A DNA stretch of 64,000 nucleotides from Cornus controversa (lineage: Eukaryota; Streptophyta; Magnoliopsida; Cornales; Cornaceae), in NCBI GenBank assembly GCA_026545225.1, contig CM048849.1, positions 32,560,336-32,624,335 of the forward strand, written 5' to 3'. The position numbers and the translations under genes are program-made. A model generated the notes under the pieces. That model was not told the origin of the DNA. It saw nothing but the letters and a program-made list of their open reading frames with translations, and did no database searches. This document shows positions 23,527 to 35,356 of the stretch, piece after piece. How positions within the stretch are numbered: the first letter of the stretch is position 1; every line of letters starts with the position of its first letter.

Positions 23527-26500
23527 TCAGTTAGATTTCATCTCAATATCTCCTACAGCTTCCTTCGAATTGGCATCAGAATTATCCCGAAGGAGGCCAA
23601 GTAACGGTAAAGGTAACAATGAGCTGAGATTGCAGATAATTATTAGGAAGGCCAAGTTGTCAAACCTGTCCCTTGTTACACCAAAAAGCTGGGTCAGACC
23701 AGCGCCAAGCAGCCCACCGAGTACACTTCCCGCATTAGATACGGACATGAGGGTTGCAAAAAGCGTTGCTTCCATTCCCTGTGGACATAACCTTGCTGCC
23801 AACACGAGAACAGGCATAAAAGAAGCCTGCAACAAAACTCATAATTGGTGCTGCAATTAAGAAACATGCAAGTGAAGATTATGCATATAAATAAATTACC
23901 TGACCAAGCACTGTTATAATCAAAGAATCCCCAATGGCGAACCATTCGTCACTTATACCTAACTGCCGGTTTAGTCCAGTGACAAGAATAACCTGAGCAG
24001 AAACGTAAAATTTCATTCGTTAACAATTAAAGAAATTTAAGAAAAGCCTTAAGCAAAGGTGGGACTTTTAACACAAACCTGCGTCATTCCAAGAGCTGAA
24101 CCAATGACAGTCGTTGCAAGAAAAATCTTCTGGAGTGGAACATTTTTTAAGAAACCATTATAAATTCCAACACCAAGAAGTGATGCAACTGAAGTCACAA
24201 GCTTAACACGCCCCAGGAACTCTGGGGTGAAATTAAGTCTATTGGTGCTGAAATCAAAAGATCTGTTGTTATAAATTGAAGTAGATGCAAGAACTAACAG
24301 AAGAAGTTCCAAATTAGCCAACTAATCACATTGCAGAACATTGGAAAAGAAATAAAAATTGAATATACAAGGACCAAACATACGTGAAGAAAAACATCGC
24401 AGATTCTGAGTGCGGCGTTGCCTGCCACAAAAAAATAAAAGTAGTGGGAAGAAAAACATTTGGTTGCCTGATGGCATCCCACAACTGAATAATATTCTGC
24501 TTTGAGCTTTCAAAAAAGCTAGGAATGGCCAAAGGAAGATTCTGTCCCCTTGCTGGGACAAAAACGGGCTGCTCTTTGACAAGTACTGCAACTGCAGATG
24601 TTATCAATGGAAGCAATGCAGTGACTCCGAAAACAAACCTGGAATCAACAATATCACAAGTAATGGTAAGTCAGGATCATCATCAACACCAAGAAATCAA
24701 GCTACTATTATACCTTACACCATAGGCATCCACCAGAGAGCCACTAAAGTAGGAGCTCACAATTCCTCCAAAAGCAGAGGAACCCCAACATAACGACTGA
24801 AGAGATCCTGACAAGCTTTGTGACTCACCGCGAGCCCTCTCTACAACCATGGAATCTACAACCTACACCATGCTTCAGATTTGGCATGCTGATAAAGTAT
24901 ATGACATAAATAGAAATGAAGGGCATGAAAAGTCAAGCAAGAACTACCTATGTTACCAGTTCCAGTTCCAAATCCACATAAGAATGGAGTGCACTAAGAC
25001 ATAATCCTGTTTAGCTTGTTCTTAAATTGGAAAAGGAGATTGATTAACTGCTCTGCGTGTGTGTGCGTGTCTATATAAAGAAAGATAATCTTATTGTTAA
25101 TATTGATCAACACAAAGCTGTTTTTTCATTTCAAATAGGTGTAGAGAACATCATATGTACCTTCAGTAGTGGTCCTTTGTTAAGAGAATTCACAACAAAG
25201 ACAAATAACACTTGCTGATCGATGTTAAAGGCACACAAGAAGGCACGAGCTTGTGTGTGATTGTGTATTGAGGAATGTGTGAAATAATTTTGGGCCCTAC
25301 TTTTTCAAGGCAAGGCAAACCAGGCCACAACTAAAAAATATGCTATAGGTCAGCTCCCTGGTCAACAATGATTGTAGTATGTAAAATTTCAAACCCAGAT
25401 CCATATTTTCTATTATAGCAAACATAATAACAAGAAAATAATAAAAATGTCTGTATAAACAGCTAAAATTTTATTATTTGGACAATTGTGGGTGTGTGAA
25501 CTAGTTGGGGTGAGGCTTCACTTCCTCCTAAAGACGGGCAAATAGTTGCTAGAATCCTCTATAGTAGGAGATATTCTCACACCAGAACTGTGATTTAATA
25601 CTTCTCTCTCAAAAATTTTAAAAATTTGCCATTCTATTTCTCTTGTGATAAAATGCAATTCTCTCATGATGAAAAGCTCAAACTACCTTTGGAAATTTTC
25701 AGCTTATGGTAAAACCCAAATATAACTTAAGATTTAGATATTTTATAGGTTAGGAATATAAATCAAGGGCATTCTATTTGCAACAGTTAGCATACTTTAT
25801 TTATCCTATAACAATCACTTTCATGAAATATTGGATAACTAATTTAAGACACACATGACACACTCCAGGTCCAGTATTTCTGCTCCCATTCCCAATGTGT
25901 GTTTCAAAGGCCCACATATGCACCCAGTGTCCCTCAGAGGAGCAAGACACAAACTGCTGTCAAAACCATCATCATCACCATCCTTGCCTTATTCCCATAT
26001 GAGTGGGGTCGGCCACATGAATTCTCTATCTCCATTCTTTTCTATTCTCCGCCATATCACCTACTATGTTTAACTTTTTAAAGGCACTTCTAATAACTTC
26101 ATCCCGCGTTATTTTTGGTCTCCTTCTCCGTCTTTTACCTTATATGGAAATTAAACTTCCTCTTCTCACCGGTGCATCTATAGGTCTCCGGCGTATGTGC
26201 CCAAACCAACTAAATCTACTCTCTTATTTTCTTTCGTTAATGGGTGCCACATGTAATTTTCTCTTACACCTTCGTTTGTGACCCTATCTCTTTTAGTCAC
26301 TCCAACCATCTATCTTAACATTCTCATTTCCGCTGCATGAAGGCGTTGTTTTTGTTTCTTTTTTATATCCCAACACTCAATTCCATAAAGCATAGTTAGC
26401 CTAGTAACAACCCTATAGAATTTTCATTTTAACATATTTGTTATTATTTTATCGCAGAAGATGCCACTAGCTTGTCTCCGTTTTGTTCATCTTGATCCAA

Positions 26501-29500
26501 ATATACTAGATTTTTTTTTTTTGGTCAGTATTATAAGCAGCACTCAAAAGGGGAGCGTGTCCCGAAAGCTACACAAGGCCCAAATACGGCCCCTAGACAC
26601 TTAAAGTATCTAAATTTTAGCATAGAGAATTTAAAAACATTAACAGAAGATTCCTCACCCTCGAAAGATCTCCAATTCCTTTCTTTCCAGAAAGACCACC
26701 ACAGACAAAGAATCGCAACTCTCCAAGCTTCTCGAGCCTAAGACCCAACAGGACAACGTCTCCAAGCCTCAAGGGAACTCCTTGCCGAGCGAGGCAAAAC
26801 CCACTGAACCCTGAACAGCCCAAGGAACAAATCCCAACAATCATGAGCCACCAGACAATTGGAGAAGAAAGTGATCCACCAACTCCTCATACTCCTTGCG
26901 CATAGGACATCGGTTCACTAGAATATGTCCTCTCCTCCTCAAGTTCAACCGTAAGAATACAACCCAAAACCGTTGTCCAAACAAAAAAAGCAACCTTTAG
27001 CGGTGCCTTCATGCACCACACTGCCTTCCAAGAGAAAGAAGGCACCTACACATTCACCAATCTCGAATAGAAGGACCACACCCTGAATCTCCCTTGAGAA
27101 GAGGGAGACCAAATCCACTCATCCTTTTGTTTTATTGATCCTATATAGCAAAAATGGTTATTTTGAGTAATCTTCCGGTTATCAAGTGTTATCATTATAT
27201 TTCCAATAATCAAGTCTTTATTAAATTTACATTCCATATATTCCGTTTTAGTTCGACTAATTCTCAATTTTTTTATTCGAAAGCATTTCTCCATATTTCT
27301 AATTTCATTGCTAATTTCTTTAGATGTATCTAATAACAAAGTATCATCGGTTGACATCATGCCCCAAGGAATATCTTTTTGGAGTTCTTTTGTTATTTCA
27401 TCTGAAATTTTTGTAAATAAGAATGGGCTTAGCACCGAACCTCAGTGCAATCCTACATTTATGGAAAACTCACTAGTTTCACCGTTCATAGTCCGAACTC
27501 CAGTTTTTGTGTCCATATACATGTCAAAACCAATTCCATCTATTACCTTTTGACCTCATGAGCATCCAAATATTGTACGTATGATTATATATGTTTGAGC
27601 CCTCCGTTTGGCATCATCACTTCAAAACTTAACGTTTGTTACTAGGAAATCCATCACAATCTTACATTTATAATTTTCAGACTTTTTTAGAGCGTGATCC
27701 ATCAAAAATCCAATAACAAACATTGATCAATCACTGAACACATCAACATCTACTCCTAAATTTGTCTATTTGTGACTCCAAAACAGCAGTAATTTTTTTT
27801 TACTAATCCAACATTGTCTATCCACCTCCAAAAGCATTACACTAATAAGCTCATCCCAATTTCCCAATTTTATTTCTCAGAAAAAATAAATAAACTAAAC
27901 AAAGATTAAGTTTTCAAATTTTCAAGTCATCTTTCCCTTTATTTTGGTGGGACTAGTCACCATCTCATGCTTCTTTGGTGGTCATTTAATTTTGGCCCAT
28001 TTTTCGCTTGCGGGTTTTGGACCCTGATTAGGACTCTCTTGTAATCCAGTATATTAGGGCGTTTAGGGTTTGGAGTGGGATTAAGAGAGAGAACACTGAC
28101 AATTGTAGAGAGTAAGAGAGCAAGAGCTAGGGTTTAGGGACTGAAATTTGTAATCTCCTTAATTTCGCAGGATCTTCGTCGTGGACGTAGACATATCCCT
28201 GAACCACGTAAATTCTTGTATCTGTGTGGTGATTGTTTCATTTTATGTCATATTTCGTGATTGATCTTGGTTCGTAGTTGTTTGTCGTAATAGTAATTGA
28301 TTTAATATTTATATCATTTACATTATGTGTCCATTGTTAAATTTATTTAAAAATTATTTTTTGGTGTAGGTTATATTCTTTGAATCCATAATTCCAGTAT
28401 AGTTCTACACCCACATTCAGGGAACATGCAAGAGAATTTTGGAAGGGATGAGTCAAGTCATTAGTGATTGGAGCCCGATAAATATGGTCAATTAAAGGTA
28501 AAGAACAAAGCAAATACCAAGGGCCTGCTTGGTTCAGTTTTCTGAAATCTGTTCTCAAGAACTCAGAAAACATAAAACTATTTTCAGAGAACTGTCTTTT
28601 ATAGTTCCATGAAAACAAGCCTTTTTATAACTGAGTTTTCAGAAAACTAACCTAGCAGAGTTTTTTATTTTCAGTTTTCTGAAAATAGAAAACTGTTCTC
28701 AGAAAACTAAACCAAGTAGACCCTAAATAGTTTTTACATTTAAAAAACTTTGTAAATAGTAACTTCTTTAGAATTTATTAGCTAAATTCACTAACTTGTA
28801 ATTTAAAGATATTGATATATCGGGACAAACAAGAATTTGCTGGCACGACCTTGGTATAGAGTATTGCAAATACCAATCCTAGTAAATCAATTACTTCCCC
28901 AATTCCGGATATTTCAATTTAAATAATGGATTGCTATTTGCCTCTCCAATTTTGATCAGATTAATCCATATGCTTGCAGCTGAATGGTGGATTATATATG
29001 GTAAGAGTGCTCTTGATCTTCAAGCTATTATGGTCAAAGTCCTGATCCAAACAACTAGTCATCTAAATGCAACCGCAAATGGAGCACATTTAGACTAATC
29101 CAAAAAATGTCAAGATATAGACTAAAATATGGTCAAAGTCCTGAGTCAAACAACTAGTTCATCTAAATGCAAGCACAATTGGAGCACTTTCAGACTAATC
29201 CACAAAAAGTCAAGATATGGACTTAAATCTGCCAACATTCAAAATTTGGTATATCTTCAATATAATCTGAGGCCTTTTAGCAATACATTGTATTTTAAGC
29301 CACCATCTGTAGTTTAAACATATAAGTAATTGCCATCACTGGTAATTCCCACTTGTTCCCTTATAGTAACATTTTGAAAATGATTCCCAAAAGAATTGAT
29401 ATTTGTCACTTACTATTTCATTAAAAAAATAAAAAATGCTTATCAAAAAATAAAAAAATATATAAAGTTATTCTGTGTTTCATATATTCAAGTTAATTGT

Positions 29501-31301
29501 CAAGAATTTTTTTTAAAAAAAAGGCAACCAATCAACAGCCACACTTTTAGATATAAAAAGGACCATAAAAAGAGGAACAATAAACTTGAAATGCATCCAC
29601 GATTAAACTATTATACAAAATTGATGTACGATTTAAACTTTCATATATTAACTGTTAATGAGTCAAATGTCACAAACCCCACATACTTGGCATGTCAGCC
29701 ATACCATTCTACGTTCAAACACACATCATCAAACAATCTAAAAAAAGAAGCATGTATAGCTACCATTGCAAATAAGACAAATGTTAAAAACAGCCATTAG
29801 CATCTCTAAGAAAGTAGTTTTACAACTACAAGCAATTTAAAAACTTACAACATCTGAGAAGGCAACAGAAAGAGATCCAAGAAGTATGCAAAAAGCAGCA
29901 CCATATTTGCTGTCAACAAAGGTCGCCATCAAAATCCACGAGAATGCTCCAAGAAGCCCTGACAGGACCAGGTATGACCTTCTTCGATACCCAAAAAGTG
30001 GAATTGAATCACTGCAGTTGCAAAACCATTGTCATAAAGGACCACAATAATCAATCAAATACTTAAATATTGAGAAGGAAAACCATGAAAATATACACAT
30101 GTATGCAAAAATGGCACGCACCTAATAAACCCATAAAGAGGTTTGATAAGCCATGGTAATGATGAGAAACCGGCTATCACTGCTGTCTATCAATCACATG
30201 TAATTTGTCAGTCTTCAAATTGCTTGATTATAAAAATAAAATAAAATAAAAGTTGATTTACTAATGGGAGAAAGTAAATTTCAACGTCTCATCCATAATT
30301 CATAAGTCACAATCTCACATAAATTTATGTGAAATTATTTTTAAATTGTCACTTCTAAAGGAAAAAACACAAGTGCCAAATCATCAAATAAATACTAAGA
30401 TAATCAACAGAAAACATCAAAAGAATGAAATGATTTCGAAAATGGTTGACATATTCAATAACTTAAACTATCAATTTAACGGATGGGGAAAGGTAAAAGT
30501 TACATGCAAACAAACAATTCTATCACTAAAGATTTTTGAGTATGAAGATGAAATACCTCTGCAGGATCTAGATGCAGATCGTCTTTCAAGTAAAAACTGA
30601 CAGCAAGCCTAGAAAGACCCAAGACACCTTGGACAAAATAAACCATAGCAACTGCAATGTTATCTGGGGTTAGGTCCACCCCAAAGCATTTAATAGGTCT
30701 TGTAAAATACCTATTCTTGCTCAGAGTGGTTTTACTAGGAGAGCTTGCTTCTCCTTCTGTATCGGTTGTTAACAAATCGGTTTTTCCTGCACATGGTTCA
30801 AGAATGCATAACTATGAGAGAGAAGGGAAGCATTGGACCAATCCAAGGAAACACTTGAAATGAAGTTTCAAGACACCCATCCACTTGCCAAAGAAAAAAA
30901 AAAAGAACGAGTTTTAAGTCATCCACCTGTTTACAGAACTCCTGAAGAAAAATAATTACCTAATCATGGAATTCTTAATCTGCTTTACTAGACTTTCACT
31001 ATGAATCTGCATCAAATACTAAGAAAGTAAAGAAAAAAAACACTAAGTTCCTTGCATGGATTTATAAGAAGTGGTGCGTCCATATTGAAGTCCGATGGTG
31101 ATTGCATTGCATATGAAGCCCTATTAGCAATTGGTGTTGAGAGTGGATATTGGACTGGTGCCATAACCCCTTCTCTAGCGTACTAAACCACAAGACTTTT
31201 AAACATACTGAGATAAAATCAAAACCAAAGACCCCAGCCCATCAACACGCAGGGTGCTCACTAGTGCAGAGGACTCACCCCTATCACAGAAGTCCTTAAA
31301 A

Positions 31302-31348
<47 letters not shown>

Positions 31349-32236
31349 AAGGAAAACAATGCAACCTATGTTGCTTATCAAAATGTGTGTGCGCGTGCAT
31401 GTGTAAGGCTACTAGTATCAAGAAGAATTCCACTAAAAGATTAGGTTGATTGAAGGAAATGCAATTGAAATGAGTGCAAGGGAAAGAAGTGAAAGATTGC
31501 TTGTGAAGCTAAAATATAACTGCCAAATATGACACCAGAAGAAGGAGATCTTTGGTTGAATCATGAGAGATGTAACTTTTACCTTCAGGTCATTTTTCTA
31601 TAACTGGAAAAAAGAAGGCACATGTTCAAACAAACCCCAACTAATTCAATTAACTAAAATGACTTGTTCAATCTCACCCTATGCATATTGCTTAAAGGAA
31701 ACTCATTACACCCATTCATAATTCCAAAATCAGCTCTTCCAAGGGACCCATCTTAAGCAATCAAATTTCAACACAACAAAAATCACTTTTACACAGTCAA
31801 GTGTGCCAAAATGAAATGAAAAATAGAAGGAAAAAACGAAAATTTTAATATTTTCGGCTTTTTATCAACAAAAAGTCAAAAATAGAAAGAATGACAAAAG
31901 GAGAAACTCAATAACTACAAAAATTGAAGAAATTATATGTTAGAAATGAAATTTACAGAAATTATAGAAAAAATTACGATTTCTAGGATCCAAAAACGAC
32001 TCTTCATCTTTGTCCCGTCGTTCGGACGTTGCCAGCATGGGGACGCTAACGGACATGTCGCCTCCCGGAACCTTCTGGGGTGGTTTCCGGCGGTTGGTTC
32101 GACGAGCTCCGGCGACGATCGTGGGTGGTTTCCGGCGGATCTGAGAAGGGATAGGAGAGGGGGAGAGGGAGAGGAAAGAGAAATTTTGATTTTGAAAGGG
32201 TAGGATGGAGAATGAATTTAACGTTAAGTTGGCCAT
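23527..32236 (-). CDS. FBT1: Folate-biopterin transporter 1-like, chloroplastic (nine exons, intact)
   Basis: BT1-family (MFS-like) membrane carrier; the Arabidopsis relative At2g32040 is a plastid-envelope folate transporter. Exons on the minus strand: 32236-31978, 30786-30557, 30186-30122, 30011-29849, 24862-24714, 24638-24384, 24247-24079, 23992-23900, 23826-23527 (stop TGA). All introns are GT-AG, phases agree throughout, and the joined frame is 560 codons plus stop, about the family's usual length. Exon 1 is a Ser/Arg-rich, acid-poor leader typical of a transit peptide. Family blocks seen: [123 protein letters not shown]. The strongly hydrophobic runs between them are the membrane helices. 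Start chosen because exon 1 joins in phase and has a transit-like composition. Intron 4 (4,986 bp) carries mobile elements; other introns are 73-1191 bp. Confidence 0.93.
25860..27560 (-). pseudogene. RTE-type LINE, 3' part, in intron 4 of the transporter gene
   Basis: On the minus strand, from about 27510: [18 protein letters not shown], stop, [25 protein letters not shown], then STDDTLLL and [14 protein letters not shown]. These are the reverse transcriptase core blocks of plant RTE-like LINEs. After an insertion the frame resumes at about 26510 with [39 protein letters not shown] and, later, [15 protein letters not shown]-like pieces, ending in a GAT/GGT-rich tail near 25960. The catalytic ADD is TDD and the Q of QGS is a stop, so it is dead. 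Confidence 0.8.
26512..27120 (-). pseudogene. L1-type LINE 3' end nested in the RTE LINE
   Basis: Minus-strand translation gives [40 protein letters not shown], a degraded zinc-binding segment, then [20 protein letters not shown] in a shifted frame, followed by a terminal poly(A) (poly-T at about 26512-26522 on the plus strand). This is the zf-RVT C-terminus of plant L1 LINEs with a 5' truncation typical of target-primed reverse transcription. RTE sequence is present on both sides, so it is the younger insert. No clear TSD was found. Confidence 0.8.
27930..28260 (+). mobile_element. Copia-type LTR fragment (R-U5 end)
   Basis: GTAATCTCCTTAATTTCGC, then GTGGACGTAGACATATC and GAACCACGTAAATTCTTGT, is the recurring 3' end of many plant Ty1/copia LTRs. 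The left limit is not clear and no TSD was found. It lies in intron 4 of the transporter gene, antisense to it. Confidence 0.5.
28521..28723. mobile_element. PIF/Harbinger-like MITE
   Basis: Inverted ends GGGCCTGCTTGGTTCAG and (reverse complement) GGGTCTACTTGGTTTAG extend into TTTTCTGA repeats that make the whole 203-bp unit nearly a hairpin. Flanks are CAA and TAA, a possible 3-bp TSD with one change. It sits in intron 4. Confidence 0.75.
29031..29229. repeat. 99-bp tandem duplication in intron 4
   Basis: TGGTCAAAGTCCTGA begins at 29031 and again at 29130, followed in both by CAAACAACTAGT and GTCAAGATAT. The copies differ at several bases. Confidence 0.85.
31303..31348. repeat. (TG)n(TA)n microsatellite in intron 1
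   Basis: An uninterrupted TG run passes into a TA run in the first intron of the transporter gene. Confidence 0.95.
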
Positions 32237-32377
32237 TAAAATAACGGTTGTGCAAAGACTTCACTTCACTGGTATAGGCTTGTTCACCCCTACCTAGGTT
32301 TTCTCTGTCCTCGGCATCCAACATTTTTTCTTTGACAAAAATTGACACGTACTCATACCTCAAGCATACAATAATAC

Positions 32378-32386
32378 TTTTATATA
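32378..32386 (-). promoter_or_regulatory. Candidate TATA box of the transporter gene
   Basis: TATATAAAA on the minus strand, about 142 bp upstream of the ATG at 32236. Spacing suits a start site near 32350 and a 5' UTR of about 115 nt. Sequence match only. Confidence 0.45.
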
Positions 32387-33005
32387 AAATATAATTAAAA
32401 TTAAAATAACAAAAACGAAGTTACAAAGAAGTCCAAAAACTCATTCTACGCACAATTTCGGAGTCTAAAATAAGTACACAAATTATTCAATTTTATTAAT
32501 TTCAACAAAGAACGAGTACAATCTACTATAAATCTTTACACGAAAAAAAATTATGATTTAATCTCCTTACTGGTCTGGCTTCAAGGGTCATCGAGCTTAA
32601 TCTTGAATCAGAGTGAACATCAACGAAGAACGGCAAAATTGTAATGTGTTTGTTGTTTTTCTCCTTCAAAATTTTGAATATTGGATGAATGCAGAGTTCG
32701 ACAGAATTTCGGTGTTCTATTAGGGTCTTCTCTTTTTTCGACCCTCTCCACCCAAGCCTTTATTTATAAGCTCAATGGAAGAATAAAAACACAATAAGAG
32801 ATTGAAAGGCAAATAACAGTGAATAAACTGATGAACCAATTTAGGATAAATCAAAAATAACGTAACATTACTCGTGTGGGATCAGAAGCTTTTCAAAATT
32901 TATGTGAGATACTTACGAGAGATGGTGCTCTTTGACCCATAAAACGAGCAAGTGTCGAGGAGCAAGTTGTCAAGTTTCTTCACATTTTATGGTGGTCTTC
33001 AACCC
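32387..33005. other. Upstream flank of the transporter gene
   Basis: No ORF of note. It may hold promoter sequence; part of it (about 32560-32800) has a leader-like make-up that could be an old LTR, but I could not set ends. Confidence 0.4.
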
Positions 33006-34933
33006 TGTATAGACCGTGATCGTTTTTTGCCCATTTTTTATTTTTCATTTATATATATGATTTAAATAATTATGTGCATGTTATAGATCTGAAATACATA
33101 TTTGGGGACTTGTTTAAGTATCCAGGAAAGTTTTGGGACCGTTTGGTTCAATTTAAAATTTTCGGGTCGGTGGGGCCCGAGACGAGAGTCAGGTGGACTT
33201 GAGAAATTAAAATTTTTTTTTAAATTATTATTTTTGGTTTTGGGCCATTTGAAATGTTAAAAGAAGATAGGAATTGATTTCAGGATCATAAGAGTTTTCG
33301 GAATCGAAAACGGAGGTCGAGAAGGTACATTAAATGACTATGGGTATTTTGGTCATTTAGCATAGCTAGGGCTCTAAATAACAAGAGATAGACTTTCAAC
33401 CACTCATTTTCTCTCTCTATAGCAGCCAAGTCTCTCTCTCTCTCTCCTTTCTCTCTACACTTTTGCCCTTCTCTCTTGATTATGAACCTCAAGGAGTGTG
33501 ATTTAGAAGACACCAAAGAAAAGAAGATCGTTCTCCTCGATGAGGGCTTCCATTTGATCAGAACAAAGTTATTTCAAGCGAAGTTAGTTCCGTAGAATTT
33601 AGAAAATTTGTTTGAAAACTCTTCCAAACCGAGGTAGGGATGTCTAAACCATGAATTATGGGGTTTGTATGAGTATATTGGGTGCCTATAACATCCAATT
33701 GGTTACATATATGCTTTAGTTGTATTTTTCAAAGTTAAAGCATGTTGTGTTGTGAAATAGAATGATTTCTTACCATGAATGTGTAGTTATGTGTTTTGAG
33801 GAGTTATATGTGAAGATATGACTTGGTGTGTTCAAATGTGGGAGATTAAGCATGTTGTGTTGTGAAATAGAATGATTTCTTATCATGAATGTGTAGTTAT
33901 GTGTTTTGGGGAGTTATATGTGAATATATGACTCAGTGTGTGCAAATGTGGGAGATTAAGCATGTTTTGTGCTTATATATGGTAATGACAATTATGTGTT
34001 TGTTAAAATACCTTAAAGAGTATGATTAGTTGAAAAGCATGTTATTATTGATGAATGAATGCTTGACATGAGGGAATGTGGGCATGAGCATGAAATATGA
34101 ATTTTCCATGCATTCACATACATGGTTATGAGGGTGTATGTGAGAGGGCTTAAGAACACCAGATGAACTGACAATGGAATTTGAATATAAAATTGAATGG
34201 ACCAATAATGGAGTTAAGGTGTTCAAGGAAAGGGAATGGGAGAGCAGATGAACCTTTATTAGAATTCGAATTCTTGGTTTTGTGTGTAGGGGCATGGCAT
34301 AATGCATACAATGCATATGGTGCATGGCATGAATGTTAGGATGTGATTTTGTGTCTAACATGATTATGTGATATATGTATATTATGGTATACGGTACTCA
34401 TGAGACTTTTGGAATATATTTTAGTCATTTCTACTGAGCATGTAGGAGCTCATCCCACATATATATAACTCTTTTTCAGGACATAGCAAGGAGGTTGCGG
34501 AGTCTCCCTAATAATAAGTTGGTGTGGAGTATAGATAGATTTCTAAAAACACTTTAATAGTTAATTTTTGGAATACATGTCCGGAATGTGGACTGATGCA
34601 TTTTTAGATTTTGAATATGATACTCTATTATTTTGAGGACATGTGGATGAATATGCTACATAAATGCATATGTATAACTTGGACTGTGGCTAAATGTAAT
34701 GGGAGTTCTTTAATTGAGGCATATATGAAAAATCCTTCAATATGTTATATATGTGAGAATATGGCATATGGGGACTAGGAGACGGAGTCTTCGATGATTT
34801 AGATTTCGGGGTGTGACAACTTGGTATCAGAGTGTGATATTAGAGTGGGATTGTACGTGAGAAATGTAAATGTTGACTTAATCGCCCCCATTTCCTTCAC
34901 TCTTAATTGGGTGTTGGAAATCGGGGCATGACA
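33006..34933 (+). mobile_element. LTR, family A (copy B), Ty3/gypsy-like
   Basis: Starts TGTATAGACCGTGATCG (like the solo LTR at 2452) and ends AAATCGGGGCATGACA. An earlier LTR-end look-alike, CGGGGTGTGACA at 34807-34818, is followed by ACTTGGTATCAGAGTG, a good initiator-Met tRNA primer-site match. Either this is the true end with its primer site, or the family's LTR contains an old copy of that junction, as the related copies suggest. The flanks AACCC and TTTTG do not match, so it is not a simple solo LTR. A 110-bp duplication lies at 33739-33958. Confidence 0.7.
33739..33958. repeat. 110-bp tandem duplication within LTR copy B
   Basis: AGCATGTTGTGTTGTGAAAT begins at 33739 and 33849; both copies end near TGTGGGAGATTA. 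Confidence 0.88.
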
Positions 34934-35356
34934 TTTTGGGCTCATTTGGTGCATAGTCGTGAAAAATGTGGCCATGTGTTTGTTTAAATGCCTCAATGTG
35001 ATTTAGTATATGGAATTGACATGGAAATGCATGTTAGTTCCAATTTGATAAAAAAAAAATGTGCATAATGGCATAGTTTGGGCATTTGTGCATTACATGA
35101 CCTAGGATGTGGGTGTGTGATGGAAGAGGAAAAAATACATGTTTTTTTTAAAAGACTGGATGATAGGCTGTAAATCTATGTCTGGGTTATCGATCGACCT
35201 AAGGTGGTGTTAACTAGGCTCTTAATGGCGATGCCTAGGATTGTTATCATTAACCTTGTGGTGACCATTATCATTGTTCGGATAATAACAGATTAGTACA
35301 TTCGTAGTGATCATTATTACTATTGAAGTGATAACTGATTGGTACCAGATTGTATT
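34934..35356 (+). mobile_element. LTR C, left part (interrupted)
   Basis: LTR-like AT-rich sequence cut at 35356 by insertion of the Tekay-like element and continuing at 47045. Its left limit abuts the end of LTR copy B and no TG start was found, so it is probably 5'-truncated. Confidence 0.5.

Noticed and set aside
23483-23860. 125-codon plus-strand ORF
   Set aside because: Antisense shadow of transporter exon 9.
27046-27435. 129-codon minus-strand ORF as a gene
   Set aside because: It joins RTE LINE reverse transcriptase to the nested L1 end by chance read-through.
29396-29800. 134-codon ORF in intron 4 of the transporter
   Set aside because: Lys/Asn/Tyr-rich AT-driven translation with no family features; opposite strand to the gene.
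32046-32363. ORF overlapping transporter exon 1 in another frame
   Set aside because: Does not join in phase with exon 2 and begins near or upstream of the likely transcription start; the 32236 start is better.
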